Source: Natrinema ejinorense
GTDB lineage: Archaea; Halobacteriota; Halobacteria; Halobacteriales; Natrialbaceae
Reading direction: 5' to 3'
Length of the DNA: 64,000 nucleotides
Assembly (NCBI RefSeq): GCF_002494345.1
Contig: NZ_NXNI01000001.1
Coordinates: 1,550,001 to 1,614,000, forward strand
Position 1 is the first letter of the stretch; every line of letters begins with the position of its first letter. The notes under the pieces were generated by a model. The model searched no databases. It worked only from the letters and a program-made list of their open reading frames with translations, and was not told the origin of the DNA. This document shows positions 1 to 8,728 of the stretch, piece by piece. The position numbers and the translations under genes were made by a program.

Positions 1-6
1 GGGTTC

Positions 7-25
7 GTGATCGCTCACTACAGAT
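7..25 (+). repeat. Left copy of a 19-bp direct repeat
   Basis: Nineteen bases reading gtgatcgctcactacagat recur at 1542-1560 with one mismatch and in the same orientation. The two copies bracket the DUF1254/DUF1214 gene. This may be a short duplication or an eroded mobile-element end; no transposase lies between the copies. Confidence 0.45.
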
Positions 26-187
26 ACAGATAGAATATATGATTCAGACAAATAATATCAAGCTAATACTACCAATATGTCAGGAAATTATCTTTAAGTG
101 TCGTCACTGATTTATATGAAATGCTGGTGTGCGGTTGTCTGAGTCGGTCCCAACCCCTGCGGTGGGTCACTCAGAGAGACACGAGCC

Positions 188-1339
188 ATGAGCAACGAAC
201 CACCAGAAACGACGCCAGGATCGACCTCCGAACTGCTGCGGGCAACGCGCCGAAATGCACTTCGCGGGGCGGGCCTCGCCGGACTGCTCGCGCTGGGTGG
301 TGGCAGTGCCACTGCCAGCCAAAACCCCTCGGAGGCGAACACCCAGGGGGCTGAAACCGAGACGTCAGCGGATGACGAGCCAATCCCAGTGACGTGGGAG
401 AACTTCCTCCGCGCCCAAGCGGATGACTACTTCGAATCACATGTCGAAATCGGTGGGTTCGGCGAGTTCAAGCACTACCGAGATATCCCTCCCATCGAAG
501 AGCAGGTCAACCAACCCAAGGCACCAAATCACGAGGTGCTTTACTCGTGGGGAATATTCGACCTGACCGAGCCGGTTACCATCACGAAACCGGACACCGG
601 TGACCGGTACCAGTCGATAGTTCTTACCAACCAAGATCAGTACGTGAAAGGGGTTCTCTCCGATCCCGGCGAGTACACGTTGACGCAGGATGAGATCGGA
701 ACGCGGTACGTCAGCGCCCTCATGCGTACGTTTGTCGACCTGAACGATCCGGACGATGTGAACGAAGTTCATAGGCTACAGGATGAAACGACGGTACGTC
801 AACAATCGTCGGGAACGTTCGAAATACCCGACTGGGATCGAGGATCGTTGGAAGAAATTCAGGAGGCGCTCATCACGGTCGGAGAGACGATGGACGACTT
901 AGGAGGCGTCTATGGCGACGTCGACGAGGTCGACCCCGTCAAGTTTTACCTTGGCACTGCGGCGTTCGGCCCGGGTGGACTTCCTGAATCGGAGTCGTTA
1001 CTTGTAATGCGGTACCCCGAACAGAACGACGGCGAAACACCGTACACACTCACCGTCGAGGAGCCGGACGCCGTCCCCGTCGACGCATTTTGGTCGGTTA
1101 CCGTCTACAACAGCGACTGGTTGCTCGAGGAGAACGAGTACGACGCGTACTCGATCAACGACGTGACCGCAGAGCGGGCCAACGACGGGAGTGTCACGGT
1201 TCACCTCGGCGGTGATCCCGATCAACCGAACTACCTCTACACCCCGGAGGGGTGGCGCTATATCGTCCGACTCTACCGACCACGCGAGGAGGTTCTCGAC
1301 GAGAGCTATCAGTTCCCCGAAGCCCATCCGGTCGAGTGA
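188..1339 (+). CDS. Secreted DUF1254/DUF1214 domain protein
   Basis: A 383-residue protein with a twin-arginine signal near residues 20-45 (RRNALRGAG followed by a hydrophobic Leu/Gly/Ala run), so it is probably exported folded. No lipobox is obvious. The C-terminal third has the DUF1214 pattern: a VDAFWSVTVYNSD core, then a YSIN segment, a GSVTVHLGG strand and a terminal RLYRPREE segment. The part before it matches the DUF1254 layout. The biochemical role of this family is not established. ATG 188 is chosen because it places the Tat motif close to the N-terminus. The gene stands alone, with AT-rich DNA upstream. Confidence 0.8.
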   Translation: MSNEPPETTPGSTSELLRATRRNALRGAGLAGLLALGGGSATASQNPSEANTQGAETETSADDEPIPVTWENFLRAQADDYFESHVEIGGFGEFKHYRDIPPIEEQVNQPKAPNHEVLYSWGIFDLTEPVTITKPDTGDRYQSIVLTNQDQYVKGVLSDPGEYTLTQDEIGTRYVSALMRTFVDLNDPDDVNEVHRLQDETTVRQQSSGTFEIPDWDRGSLEEIQEALITVGETMDDLGGVYGDVDEVDPVKFYLGTAAFGPGGLPESESLLVMRYPEQNDGETPYTLTVEEPDAVPVDAFWSVTVYNSDWLLEENEYDAYSINDVTAERANDGSVTVHLGGDPDQPNYLYTPEGWRYIVRLYRPREEVLDESYQFPEAHPVE

Positions 1340-1541
1340 CAAAGGCGCGAACAGCACTGTCCTGATGACCGAATCGGCGTGACTCGACTGTCGCTCGTCT
1401 TCCGCGTCGTACTGACGGTCGTGCTGAACTTATCCTTCTATATCGCGCAACGGTTTCTGACTAAACTCTGGTAGTTTGTTCAGGCGCTGCTGAATATAGG
1501 GTGCGAATGTCGTGCGAGATCGGGGCCGATTTGCGAAGGGG

Positions 1542-1560
1542 GTGATCGCTCAGTACAGAT
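1542..1560 (+). repeat. Right copy of the 19-bp direct repeat
   Basis: Reads gtgatcgctcagtacagat and matches bases 7-25 except for one base. It lies in the 296-bp interval after the DUF1214 gene, where I see no gene. Confidence 0.45.
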
Positions 1561-1635
1561 GGAGTAGATAACGGAGCGACAATCAATTCCACGGGTAGCT
1601 GTCATGAAGCCGTTCTGAATGCGCTTTTGTGAACC

Positions 1636-2064
1636 TTAACCACAGACAGATTGGTCAAATTCAAAATATTTATGGTCTCTCTCACGGTTTTCCCGTATCT
1701 CCGCTACGAACAAATCTGCTGTCATATCACGCTCATTGCACACCATCTGGAACCCTCTCTCTTCTGACTCGCCGCTGGAAAGTTCAATAACAATATTAAA
1801 CGTATCACCATTAACTGCTTCAGTAAATCCGTCTTCGCGAATTGCAGTTGCTTCACCATTCGGCTTTCGCTCATCGATTTCATACGAGTTATCCAATACC
1901 GTCTCTCCACCTTCCTCGGAGATGGTAATATCAATATCTTGTATCTCCTCAGTGAAATTCAAGAGTACGAAATCGATAGGGCCAGCCCGTTCAAAAAAGA
2001 AGCACCCAGCACTACTCGCTGTTGCCGAAGTGCCAATCATCTCAAGGGCCGTTCGACGCTTCAT
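1636..2064 (-). CDS. Small Tat lipoprotein, hypothetical
   Basis: 142 residues. The N-terminus reads MKRRTALEMIG and reaches a lipobox-like SSAGC at about residues 17-21, the usual form of haloarchaeal Tat lipoproteins, so the mature protein should be anchored on the outer face of the membrane. The remainder (VLLNFTEEIQDIDITIS and later strands) suggests a beta-rich, immunoglobulin-like fold with two Cys (C-N-E-R and the C-terminal SVCG). I do not recognise a function. Base composition is more AT-rich than the nearby housekeeping genes, which fits accessory DNA. It stands alone on the minus strand. Confidence 0.65.
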   Translation of the reverse strand: MKRRTALEMIGTSATASSAGCFFFERAGPIDFVLLNFTEEIQDIDITISEEGGETVLDNSYEIDERKPNGEATAIREDGFTEAVNGDTFNIVIELSSGESEERGFQMVCNERDMTADLFVAEIRENRERDHKYFEFDQSVCG

Positions 2065-2523
2065 ATTAGTTATGAGATATAAAGAAATAAATTCTTTTTG
2101 CAGACAAGTCGCAGCAGCGTTCAGTGCGCAGGCTTTAGCAAGCGACTGTTTCGTGTGAATATATCCGAAGAATAAGATTTCAACAAAGCCAGTTAACGTT
2201 AATTAGTGGGGTACAAGAGAGGGTGGTTTCTCAGACAATCCTGTAGAAGACAAGGAGGATTTCACATCAGAAATACCAACACCCATAATCACCGTAAATT
2301 AGTCGCAATGACCAAATGGAACGCCTGTCTCATCAAGACAGTCCTGGAACTGGTTTGTTGCTTTTTATTGCTGGTTCAAGATTATGTCTCCGAGTCTACC
2401 CCACTTCTCGGACAAGGTACTCGTGAGGGGCATATGTGACGATCGAGTAGGCTATACTGATTATATACCTGAAACAATGCAAACAAGGGTTGATGGTTGT
2501 TGATGTGATAGCGGAAGCAAGGG
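2065..2523. other. 459-bp interval without a convincing gene
   Basis: AT-rich DNA between the lipoprotein and the zinc-ribbon gene. A 77-codon open frame at 2206-2439 has no acidic bias and no recognisable motif. A small hairpin (ctgtct...agacag) lies near 2325-2341. Probably remnant accessory DNA. Confidence 0.4.
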
Positions 2524-2670
2524 ATGGGATTGCTCAGAGCTCTCCGTAAGACAGTAACCGGCAACAATGCCGCCCTGTACGAGTGTCGTAATTGTGGGGA
2601 GAAACTCTCGGAAGAAACGGATGAGTGCCCCAATTGCGGTTCTACCGAAATCGCGTACTACAGGTTCTAA
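2524..2670 (+). CDS. 48-residue zinc-ribbon protein
   Basis: A short frame from ATG 2524 to TAA 2670. It encodes a basic N-terminus (MGLLRALRKTV), then two CxxC knuckles, YECRNCGEKL and DECPNCGSTE, 15 residues apart: the standard zinc-ribbon layout. Codon use and the knuckles argue for a real gene despite its size. Such mini zinc ribbons are common in haloarchaea and are usually thought to bind nucleic acid or protein; the role here is unknown. It ends 15 bp before the end of the oppositely oriented trk operon. Confidence 0.7.
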   Translation: MGLLRALRKTVTGNNAALYECRNCGEKLSEETDECPNCGSTEIAYYRF

Positions 2671-2685
2671 GTAGCAGATTAGATA

Positions 2686-2910
2686 CTATTGTCCGTCTCC
2701 CATCATTTCGCCCCGAATCCCTTTATAAAATACATAGCCGACAAACAACGCGATATACACGATCGCAGTACCTGTTGTGAAGAGCGACCGTCCGACAACC
2801 GCAATCAACGGGATCAGGACTAAGCCGACGAGTAAAAGCGAATCAAAGACTCGATCTTCGGCACCAGATTTGAGCACCTGTCCGACAATCGGGATGTCGC
2901 TCAGCTTCAT
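2686..2910 (-). CDS. Small membrane protein at the end of the trkH operon
   Basis: 74 residues from ATG 2910 (MKLSDIPIVG...). Two hydrophobic helices, about residues 24-41 and 48-62, are followed by a short charged tail. Its start codon overlaps the trkH stop by 3 bases (ATGA-type junction), which implies translational coupling. It could be an accessory or stabilising subunit of the Trk transporter, but that is inferred only from position. A longer frame upstream in the same register is a shadow of trkH. Confidence 0.65.
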   Translation of the reverse strand: MKLSDIPIVGQVLKSGAEDRVFDSLLLVGLVLIPLIAVVGRSLFTTGTAIVYIALFVGYVFYKGIRGEMMGDGQ

Positions 2911-4463
2911 CGATAGACCCCTCCGCGGCGGAAGACCGACCGTAACAGCACAAGAACGGGGATGATCTCGAGGCGGCCGATCCACATGTTGAACAGGAAC
3001 ATGAGCTTGCCGACCGTCGGCAGCGATTCGGGGCCGGTGATGCCCGCGGAGAGGCCAACGTTCCCCTGTGCACTCGCGACCTCGAAGATAACGTTCTCGA
3101 GCGCGTATTCGCCTTGTGGAAGGACAAGGAGGAGCACAAACATCCCAATGCCGAGGAAGACGAACCAGAGGAATCCGATGATCGCTGCTTCTTCGAACTC
3201 CTGACGCACTTCCCGTTCGTCGAGGCGGCGCCCGTTGATCTTCAACCGCCGAACGGCGGTTTCTGGGTAGAAGACGTCCGAGATGCGGAATCGGATCCCC
3301 TTCAGTAGTGTGAGTACTCGGATGAGCTTGATCCCGCCGACCGTCGACCCAGCCGCACCGCCGACGATCATGCCAAACGTGACAGTCAGTTGGGCTTGCG
3401 CCGACCACCGGCCCAGCGCTACGTTAGTCGAGTCGACAGCGGTCTGGAAGCCGGCACAGGTCGCCGCCGAGACGAACTGGAACGAGCCGTACCGGAAGGC
3501 GGTGAACAGAGAGTCATAGGTGTCGCCCATGTACACCAACGCGGTCAAGAGGGCCGTCCCGGCACTCATGTATATGAACACCCACCGGGTCTGAAGATCC
3601 GTATACAAGTTCCGCAGATCGCCTTGCAGGATAAGATAGTGGACCGGGAACGCAATGCTCCCGAGGATCATGATGGGGAGGAGCGCGAAGTCGATGGCTA
3701 CGCTGTCGTACGTCGCGATCGAGTTATCGGTGATCGAGAACCCGCCGGTCGCGAGCCCGGTCATGCCGTGGTTGATCGCACCCCAGAGCGGCATTTTGAC
3801 GACCCAGAGGAGGAGAATCGAGACGAACGTAAAGAGGATGAAGATCCACCAGATCGTCTGGACGGTCGAGACGATGCTCGGATGGATCCGTTCGGACCGT
3901 GCCTCGCTCTCGTAGAGCGTGAGTGATCCACTTCCAGGACGGGAGAGAATCGCCGTCGTGAGGACGATCACGCCCACGCCGCCGATCCACTCGATGAACG
4001 AGCGCCACCACTGCAGCGTCCGCGGCAGGACCTCCTCGTTGTCGGTCATCGTCAGCCCGGTCCCGGTAAAGCCGCTCATGCTCTCGAACAGCGCGTTGAG
4101 CGGGTTGGTAAACGCCGCGAGCGTCGGTGTCGACGCTTGCGACGCTTGCTCGAGAGTCGGCGGCGCGAACTCGACCGTCCACGCGATGAGGTAGAACGGC
4201 ACCGACCCGAAGATCGCGACGCAGAACCACCCCAGTGCGGCGATGATCATCCCGTGGAGTTTACCCGGTCTGGCCGCTTGCCTGAACCTCGAGGTCAGGA
4301 GGGTCCCGACGGCAAACGGGATCACTCCCGAGACGATTAGCGCCGGAATCGTATAGTATTCGCCCCAGACCAGCGGAATGAGCAGCGAGACGAACATGAG
4401 TCCGGCGAGCGCCTGAAACATGCGCCCCAGGTCCCGGCCGATCGTTTCAGTTGCCTCATTCAT
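2907..4463 (-). CDS. trkH: Trk potassium channel subunit TrkH
   Basis: 518 residues, the usual TrkH/KtrB length, with four membrane-pore-membrane repeats. The four selectivity-filter segments are visible: SMSGFTGTG (about 128-136), GMTGLATGGF (233-242), VSAATCAGFQ (331-340) and VASAQGNVG (about 465). Each supplies the conserved filter glycine. TrkH conducts K+ across the membrane and is gated by cytosolic TrkA rings. trkA lies 127 bp upstream on the same strand and a small membrane protein overlaps the 3' end, so all three should be co-transcribed. ATG 4463 gives a normal cytosolic N-terminus. For a salt-in haloarchaeon this is a main K+ uptake route. Confidence 0.95.
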   Translation of the reverse strand: MNEATETIGRDLGRMFQALAGLMFVSLLIPLVWGEYYTIPALIVSGVIPFAVGTLLTSRFRQAARPGKLHGMIIAALGWFCVAIFGSVPFYLIAWTVEFAPPTLEQASQASTPTLAAFTNPLNALFESMSGFTGTGLTMTDNEEVLPRTLQWWRSFIEWIGGVGVIVLTTAILSRPGSGSLTLYESEARSERIHPSIVSTVQTIWWIFILFTFVSILLLWVVKMPLWGAINHGMTGLATGGFSITDNSIATYDSVAIDFALLPIMILGSIAFPVHYLILQGDLRNLYTDLQTRWVFIYMSAGTALLTALVYMGDTYDSLFTAFRYGSFQFVSAATCAGFQTAVDSTNVALGRWSAQAQLTVTFGMIVGGAAGSTVGGIKLIRVLTLLKGIRFRISDVFYPETAVRRLKINGRRLDEREVRQEFEEAAIIGFLWFVFLGIGMFVLLLVLPQGEYALENVIFEVASAQGNVGLSAGITGPESLPTVGKLMFLFNMWIGRLEIIPVLVLLRSVFRRGGVYR

Positions 4464-4590
4464 CTGTTAGTTCCTGTCCAATTTGGACTCGTGGATTCGA
4501 CTGCGTTGCAATCGCACGCTCGAGAGGATCTGTTCGAAGACGTCCGCTGTGATATACCGAGGCGGCCCTTCGATCCGCTACGTTCGAGTA

Positions 4591-5277
4591 TCATTGTGTC
4601 CGGTCTTCCGGGTGGCCGAACACGTCCGTGAGTTCGGGTTCCGCTCCGAACGCCGAATAGACGGTGAGCATATCGCCGGCCTGGATCCTTGTATTCCCCC
4701 GCGGCGTGATCGGCGGATCCTCTCCTTCACGTTCGATCGCAACGATCAGAACGTCCTCGGGAAGGAGATCGCTGTCGGCCGCCTCAATGAGGGTCTTCCC
4801 GCCGATCGGTGCGTTTTCCGTGACGGTGATCTCGAATACCTCCGCTTTCTCGCCGATTCGCATGTAGTCGACAATCGCCGGGCGGGCGACCGCCCGGTAA
4901 AGGTATCCGGCAATGAGTTGCTGCGGGTTCTCCATTGTGTTGACGCCGATCTGGCGGAACACGTTCATGTGCTCGGGGTCGTGAACGACGGAGATGATAT
5001 TGGGGACCTCGTGTTCTTGTGCGAGCAAACAGACCATAATATTGGTCGGATCTCGATCTGTCGTACTGATCAGGGCATCCGCGTTCTCGATTCCGGCATC
5101 CACCAGCACGTTGTGGGCCGTCGCATCGTCCTCGAGCACCAGACAGTCGTACTGACCGGCCACACGGTCCGCGCGTTTGGGGTCGTTCTCGATGACAACG
5201 ACCTCGTTGCCTGACCGGGTCGCGATGTTAATAAGCGGTGTTCCGATATCACCTGCTCCGACTATGATAATATACAT
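4591..5277 (-). CDS. trkA: Trk potassium uptake regulatory subunit TrkA
   Basis: 228 residues: an N-terminal RCK_N Rossmann domain (MYIIIVGAGDIG, dinucleotide-binding GxGxxG, with an acidic residue at the end of the second strand in VVVIENDP), then an RCK_C (TrkA_C) domain from about residue 140. This is half the length of the duplicated E. coli TrkA and typical of archaeal single-unit TrkA. It is a cytosolic gating ring for TrkH. In known systems RCK_N binds NAD(H), ATP or ADP, and some RCK_C domains bind c-di-AMP; a c-di-AMP synthase gene lies at 32901. Only 6 bp separate it from the permease gene upstream. Confidence 0.93.
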   Translation of the reverse strand: MYIIIVGAGDIGTPLINIATRSGNEVVVIENDPKRADRVAGQYDCLVLEDDATAHNVLVDAGIENADALISTTDRDPTNIMVCLLAQEHEVPNIISVVHDPEHMNVFRQIGVNTMENPQQLIAGYLYRAVARPAIVDYMRIGEKAEVFEITVTENAPIGGKTLIEAADSDLLPEDVLIVAIEREGEDPPITPRGNTRIQAGDMLTVYSAFGAEPELTDVFGHPEDRTQ

Positions 5278-5283
5278 GAGATA

Positions 5284-7665
5284 TTATACCTCGAGCCGCC
5301 GTGTGATCGCTTCTCTAATCGACATTGGTGATTCCTCCGGTCCACGAGCCATCACGACTGTTCCGTCTGCGTGCTCACCGATGTTCTCCGGGAGTGAGCC
5401 GAACACAGCCTGCGAGACGGTTCCGGACTGCGTTGCGCCCACGCAGATCGTGTCGTACTCGTCTGTGGCGTCGAGGATCGCTCGTTCGACGTTCTCGGCT
5501 ACTTCGACGCGCGTGTCGAAGGTCATGTACTCGATTCCCGCCTTCTGGGCCAACTCGTCGATCAGGACTTCACCCTGTTGGATGAGGTCTTCGCCGGTAT
5601 CGTCATCAGCTGGCGGTTGAACGTTAAACAGTGTGAGCGACGCGTCGTCGGACGCGGACACGAACTCGGCGGCGCGCCGTGCGGCGACGGGAGCGTGTGG
5701 CCCCTCACCGGCGAGGACCATGATGTCTCCTTCGGCACGGCCACCCTCCGGCCCGAGTTTTACGAGTGTCGCGTCACACGCTGCGCGGCCGATGACCGGA
5801 TCGATCGTCGAGCCGAGGACGTGATCGCGAGCGCTTCGCGTTCCCTGCCAGCCGATGAGCACGTGGTCAGCGTCCTCGTCTTCGATGACGTCGAGAATCG
5901 CCGACCCGGCATCCCGGCCGACGATTGCCCGCGTGCGCAAGCCAACGTCGAGATCCGCCGCGATGTCTCGAGCAGCATCGAGCAGTTGTTGCTGTCGTTC
6001 GACGCGCTCTTCCTCGAACGCGAGATTCTGAGACAACGATGTCTGTTGTGGAACTTCGATGACGTTCATCGCGATTACTTCGGCATTTTCCGCGTCGTGA
6101 GCGTGTGCACTGGCAGCTGCCATGCGGAGGAGATCACGTTCCGTTTCAGGGTTCGCGACCGGGACGACGACGCGGTATCGCCCCTCACCGTCTGCGACCG
6201 GCGACCGTTCGGGCGCGATTGCTTCCCCCACAAGACTCTCGCTGAGTGCTCGTTCGCGGGCGTAGAAATGATACCAGAGGAGCCCAGCGCCGACGATGAT
6301 GACTCCGATAATGCCGACAGGCGTCGGTGTCACCGGCAGCGTGAGGGTGGTGGTGCCGATCCCCAACTCCGCAGGTACCCAATCAATAGCCATCTGGACG
6401 AGAACTGCGAGGCAAGCCAGCATCCCGACAATCGGCACGACAGGATAGAGCAGAGTAGGAATCCGAAACGACGGTTCGTAGGATTCCGGGTTCGCACGGC
6501 GCAATACGACCACGGCAACATGGACGAGCGCGTAGGTCACGAGGTACATGAAACTCGCAACCTCGGCCAGCGTCCCGATGCCCACGCCGATCGCGATCAG
6601 TACGAGCGTAATGATACCCGTCGCGGTGATCGAGCGGTACGGCGTCCGGAACCGGCTGTGAACTTCGTTGAGCCAGTTGATCAGAATTCGGTCTCGACCC
6701 ATAGCGAAGTTGACGCGAGCGGCCGAGAGGATACTCGCATTCGCGCTCGAGACGGTCGCGAGGACGGCACCGACGATCATCGCGAGCGCACCGAGACTAC
6801 CAATCGAGATCTCGAGTCCGAAAATCGAGAGCATCCCGAATCGACTCATGACCGCCGTGGCCACGTCAGCGACGGGAATCGGTGACTCAACGAGTGCGTC
6901 CAGCGACAACGTCCCCGTCGAGACGAACATGACGCCCACGTACAGGAGCGTCGGCGTCACGACGGACGCGATCATCGCCAACGGGAGGTTTCGGCTCGGG
7001 TTCTTGATCTCCTCGGCGCTGGTCGCGATCACCTCGAAGCCAATAAACGTGACGTAGACCGTGCCAACCGTCGCGGCGACCGCGGGCCATCCGTAGGGGT
7101 TGAATTCGCCAATTGATGGGCCGGAGGACGCTCCGAACCCGAGGAATGCGAGGATGAGTCCGACGAGCGTAATGACGATCACGTTCTGGAGCGCACCCGT
7201 CTCCTTGACGCCGTAGTAGTTCACACCCGTCAGGAACGCAGCCATCACTAGCGCAGCGACTGTGATCCCGAGGTCTCCCCATCCAGCGAGTAGATCAATG
7301 TATTGACCTAGGCCAGGAAGGAGGTACTGGCCGAACCCGATCATGTAGAACGCCGACGCAAAGGTCAGCCCGGCCCACATCCCCCAACCGACGATGCTAC
7401 CGAAAAGCGGTCCAAGCGCCCTGTTGACGTAATAATAACTCCCACCGGCTTTGGGCATCCCAGTTGCCAGTTCCGACAGTGAGAGCGCGGCGAGTAGCGA
7501 CACCAACCCACCGACAAAAAAGGAAATCATGCTCGCCGGACCGGCCTGGTCGGCAGCGATACTCGGTAAGACGAAGATCCCTGCACCGATCATCGTCCCG
7601 AGGCCGATCGTGTAGGCCTCGAGGAAGCCGAGATCGCGAGCGAGTTCCTGCTCGGCGTCACTCAT
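5284..7665 (-). CDS. APC-family permease with two C-terminal UspA domains
   Basis: 793 residues. The first ~470 form an APC superfamily transporter of about 12 helices, opening with the family-typical LGTMIGAGIFVLPS. Two universal-stress-protein domains follow (about 495-640 and 645-775). They contain nucleotide-binding-like glycine motifs such as VGRDAG and GWQGT in the first, and FGSLPENIGEHADGTVVMARG in the second. Permeases fused to Usp domains are known in haloarchaea; the substrate is probably an amino acid or polyamine, but the sequence does not settle it. The gene lies between a free uspA and trkA in one operon, suggesting that transport is tied to stress or nucleotide level. Confidence 0.88.
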   Translation of the reverse strand: MSDAEQELARDLGFLEAYTIGLGTMIGAGIFVLPSIAADQAGPASMISFFVGGLVSLLAALSLSELATGMPKAGGSYYYVNRALGPLFGSIVGWGMWAGLTFASAFYMIGFGQYLLPGLGQYIDLLAGWGDLGITVAALVMAAFLTGVNYYGVKETGALQNVIVITLVGLILAFLGFGASSGPSIGEFNPYGWPAVAATVGTVYVTFIGFEVIATSAEEIKNPSRNLPLAMIASVVTPTLLYVGVMFVSTGTLSLDALVESPIPVADVATAVMSRFGMLSIFGLEISIGSLGALAMIVGAVLATVSSANASILSAARVNFAMGRDRILINWLNEVHSRFRTPYRSITATGIITLVLIAIGVGIGTLAEVASFMYLVTYALVHVAVVVLRRANPESYEPSFRIPTLLYPVVPIVGMLACLAVLVQMAIDWVPAELGIGTTTLTLPVTPTPVGIIGVIIVGAGLLWYHFYARERALSESLVGEAIAPERSPVADGEGRYRVVVPVANPETERDLLRMAAASAHAHDAENAEVIAMNVIEVPQQTSLSQNLAFEEERVERQQQLLDAARDIAADLDVGLRTRAIVGRDAGSAILDVIEDEDADHVLIGWQGTRSARDHVLGSTIDPVIGRAACDATLVKLGPEGGRAEGDIMVLAGEGPHAPVAARRAAEFVSASDDASLTLFNVQPPADDDTGEDLIQQGEVLIDELAQKAGIEYMTFDTRVEVAENVERAILDATDEYDTICVGATQSGTVSQAVFGSLPENIGEHADGTVVMARGPEESPMSIREAITRRLEV

Positions 7666-7718
7666 GGCTCGACACCCGCGCGAACTGTTCGTCCGGTTCT
7701 AGTCGGTCACGTCTGCGG

Positions 7719-8141
7719 TCAACCGTCATCGACGACCTCCTCCTGAAGCGCGATAACCGGCCGATCAGACTCCGTGATGAGTTTGAGCGCTGTATCCCCG
7801 GAGAGGAACTGAACGATACGGCTGCCGCCTCGAGGACGGAACGCGATGGAACTGGCCCCAACGTCCGCGGCGACATCGATGATCGCACCGACGACGTCTC
7901 TGGAGTATGCAGTCTCGTCGTCCGCGTCAGGGATGGTTTCACGAAACGCGGCAAACGCATCATCAGCCCTCGATTCGGCCTGCTCAAGGGGGAGCTTATC
8001 GGGGACGCCTTCGCCTTTCTCGATGACGTGGACAGCTGTGATTCGGTCGAACCGATAGCGTTCGAGAACGGCTGCCGTCGCACGTGCGTCTTCCTCGTCA
8101 GCGACTGGCACGAGTGTATGTTCTGTCAGTGATTGCATCAT
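7719..8141 (-). CDS. Universal stress protein, UspA family
   Basis: 140 residues, one standard Usp domain: strand one [11 protein letters not shown], and near the C-terminus the segment [35 protein letters not shown]. The latter has a degenerate G-x2-G-x9-G(S/T) nucleotide loop, so ATP binding is doubtful. Usp proteins are cytosolic stress modulators. It lies 4 bp after the small hypothetical gene and 53 bp before the Usp-fused permease, inside the K+ transport operon. Two adjacent ATG codons are available at the start. Confidence 0.85.
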   Translation of the reverse strand: MMQSLTEHTLVPVADEEDARATAAVLERYRFDRITAVHVIEKGEGVPDKLPLEQAESRADDAFAAFRETIPDADDETAYSRDVVGAIIDVAADVGASSIAFRPRGGSRIVQFLSGDTALKLITESDRPVIALQEEVVDDG

Positions 8142-8145
8142 CGGA

Positions 8146-8496
8146 TCACTCCTGAACGTCTCCCAGAAATGCCCAGTGGAGGGTTTCTTCTCCGTCCGGG
8201 TGTCGCTCCCGCGTCACATGATAGAGGCTGATGGGCCCTGAGTCCGCTTCGGACTCCTCCTGAGCGGGCGGACGCACTCGCACGAGTGTGTATATTCCCT
8301 CGTCCTCGATATCGACTACCTCACCGGTTGCATCCTCGAGAATTTGCTTCTCGAGTGGTGGGTGAATCGACTCGAGACGTCCTTCAACGTATTCTTGTAC
8401 TGCATGAAGTTCCGACGGATCAAGCGTATCGAGTGTCTCGATGAGGCTATCCGGGAGTTGCTCTGTTAGTGATGGCTCGTCATCTGCGTTGCTCAT
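8146..8496 (-). CDS. Conserved haloarchaeal hypothetical, first gene of the trk operon
   Basis: 116 acidic residues with no signal peptide or membrane segment. The N-terminal helical part ([20 protein letters not shown]) is followed by a beta-rich half with [10 protein letters not shown] and [28 protein letters not shown] do not recognise a named family. As the promoter-proximal gene of the UspA/permease/TrkA/TrkH operon it may be a regulatory subunit, which is only an inference. A TATA-like box on the minus strand at about 8521-8528 is placed for a leaderless start at ATG 8496. Confidence 0.7.
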   Translation of the reverse strand: MSNADDEPSLTEQLPDSLIETLDTLDPSELHAVQEYVEGRLESIHPPLEKQILEDATGEVVDIEDEGIYTLVRVRPPAQEESEADSGPISLYHVTRERHPDGEETLHWAFLGDVQE

Positions 8497-8520
8497 ACAG
8501 AAGAGGCTATTCCCGTAGAC

Positions 8521-8528
8521 AAAATAAG
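8521..8528 (-). promoter_or_regulatory. TATA box of the K+ operon
   Basis: Read on the minus strand this is cttatttt, centred about 27 bp upstream of ATG 8496, the archaeal spacing for a leaderless mRNA. Confidence 0.45.
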
Positions 8529-8690
8529 TTCCGCTGCAAGTTTTGATTCGTTTATTCAGACGCAGTATTCTTTCTTATCGTTTCCCAGCCAAGGGGCGCT
8601 GTATCTCCGGCGATATCACCAGTTCTCCGTTCGATAGTAGATGTCCTTTGGAGAGAATTATGCTGTTTTCCAATCAAGACCCAAAATGAA

Positions 8691-8698
8691 CTTAAAAG
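8691..8698 (+). promoter_or_regulatory. TATA box of the Lrp/RCK_C regulator
   Basis: cttaaaag, centred about 34 bp before ATG 8729, predicts a leader of only a few bases. A second AT-rich run (ttataaat, 8721-8728) abuts the start codon and is too close to serve as the TATA box. Confidence 0.45.
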
Positions 8699-8728
8699 TA
8701 GCTGGGGAACCAATTATGCGTTATAAAT

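Noticed and set aside
2206-2439. 77-codon frame in the AT-rich gap
   Set aside because: No motif, poor composition and no promoter; not distinguishable from chance.
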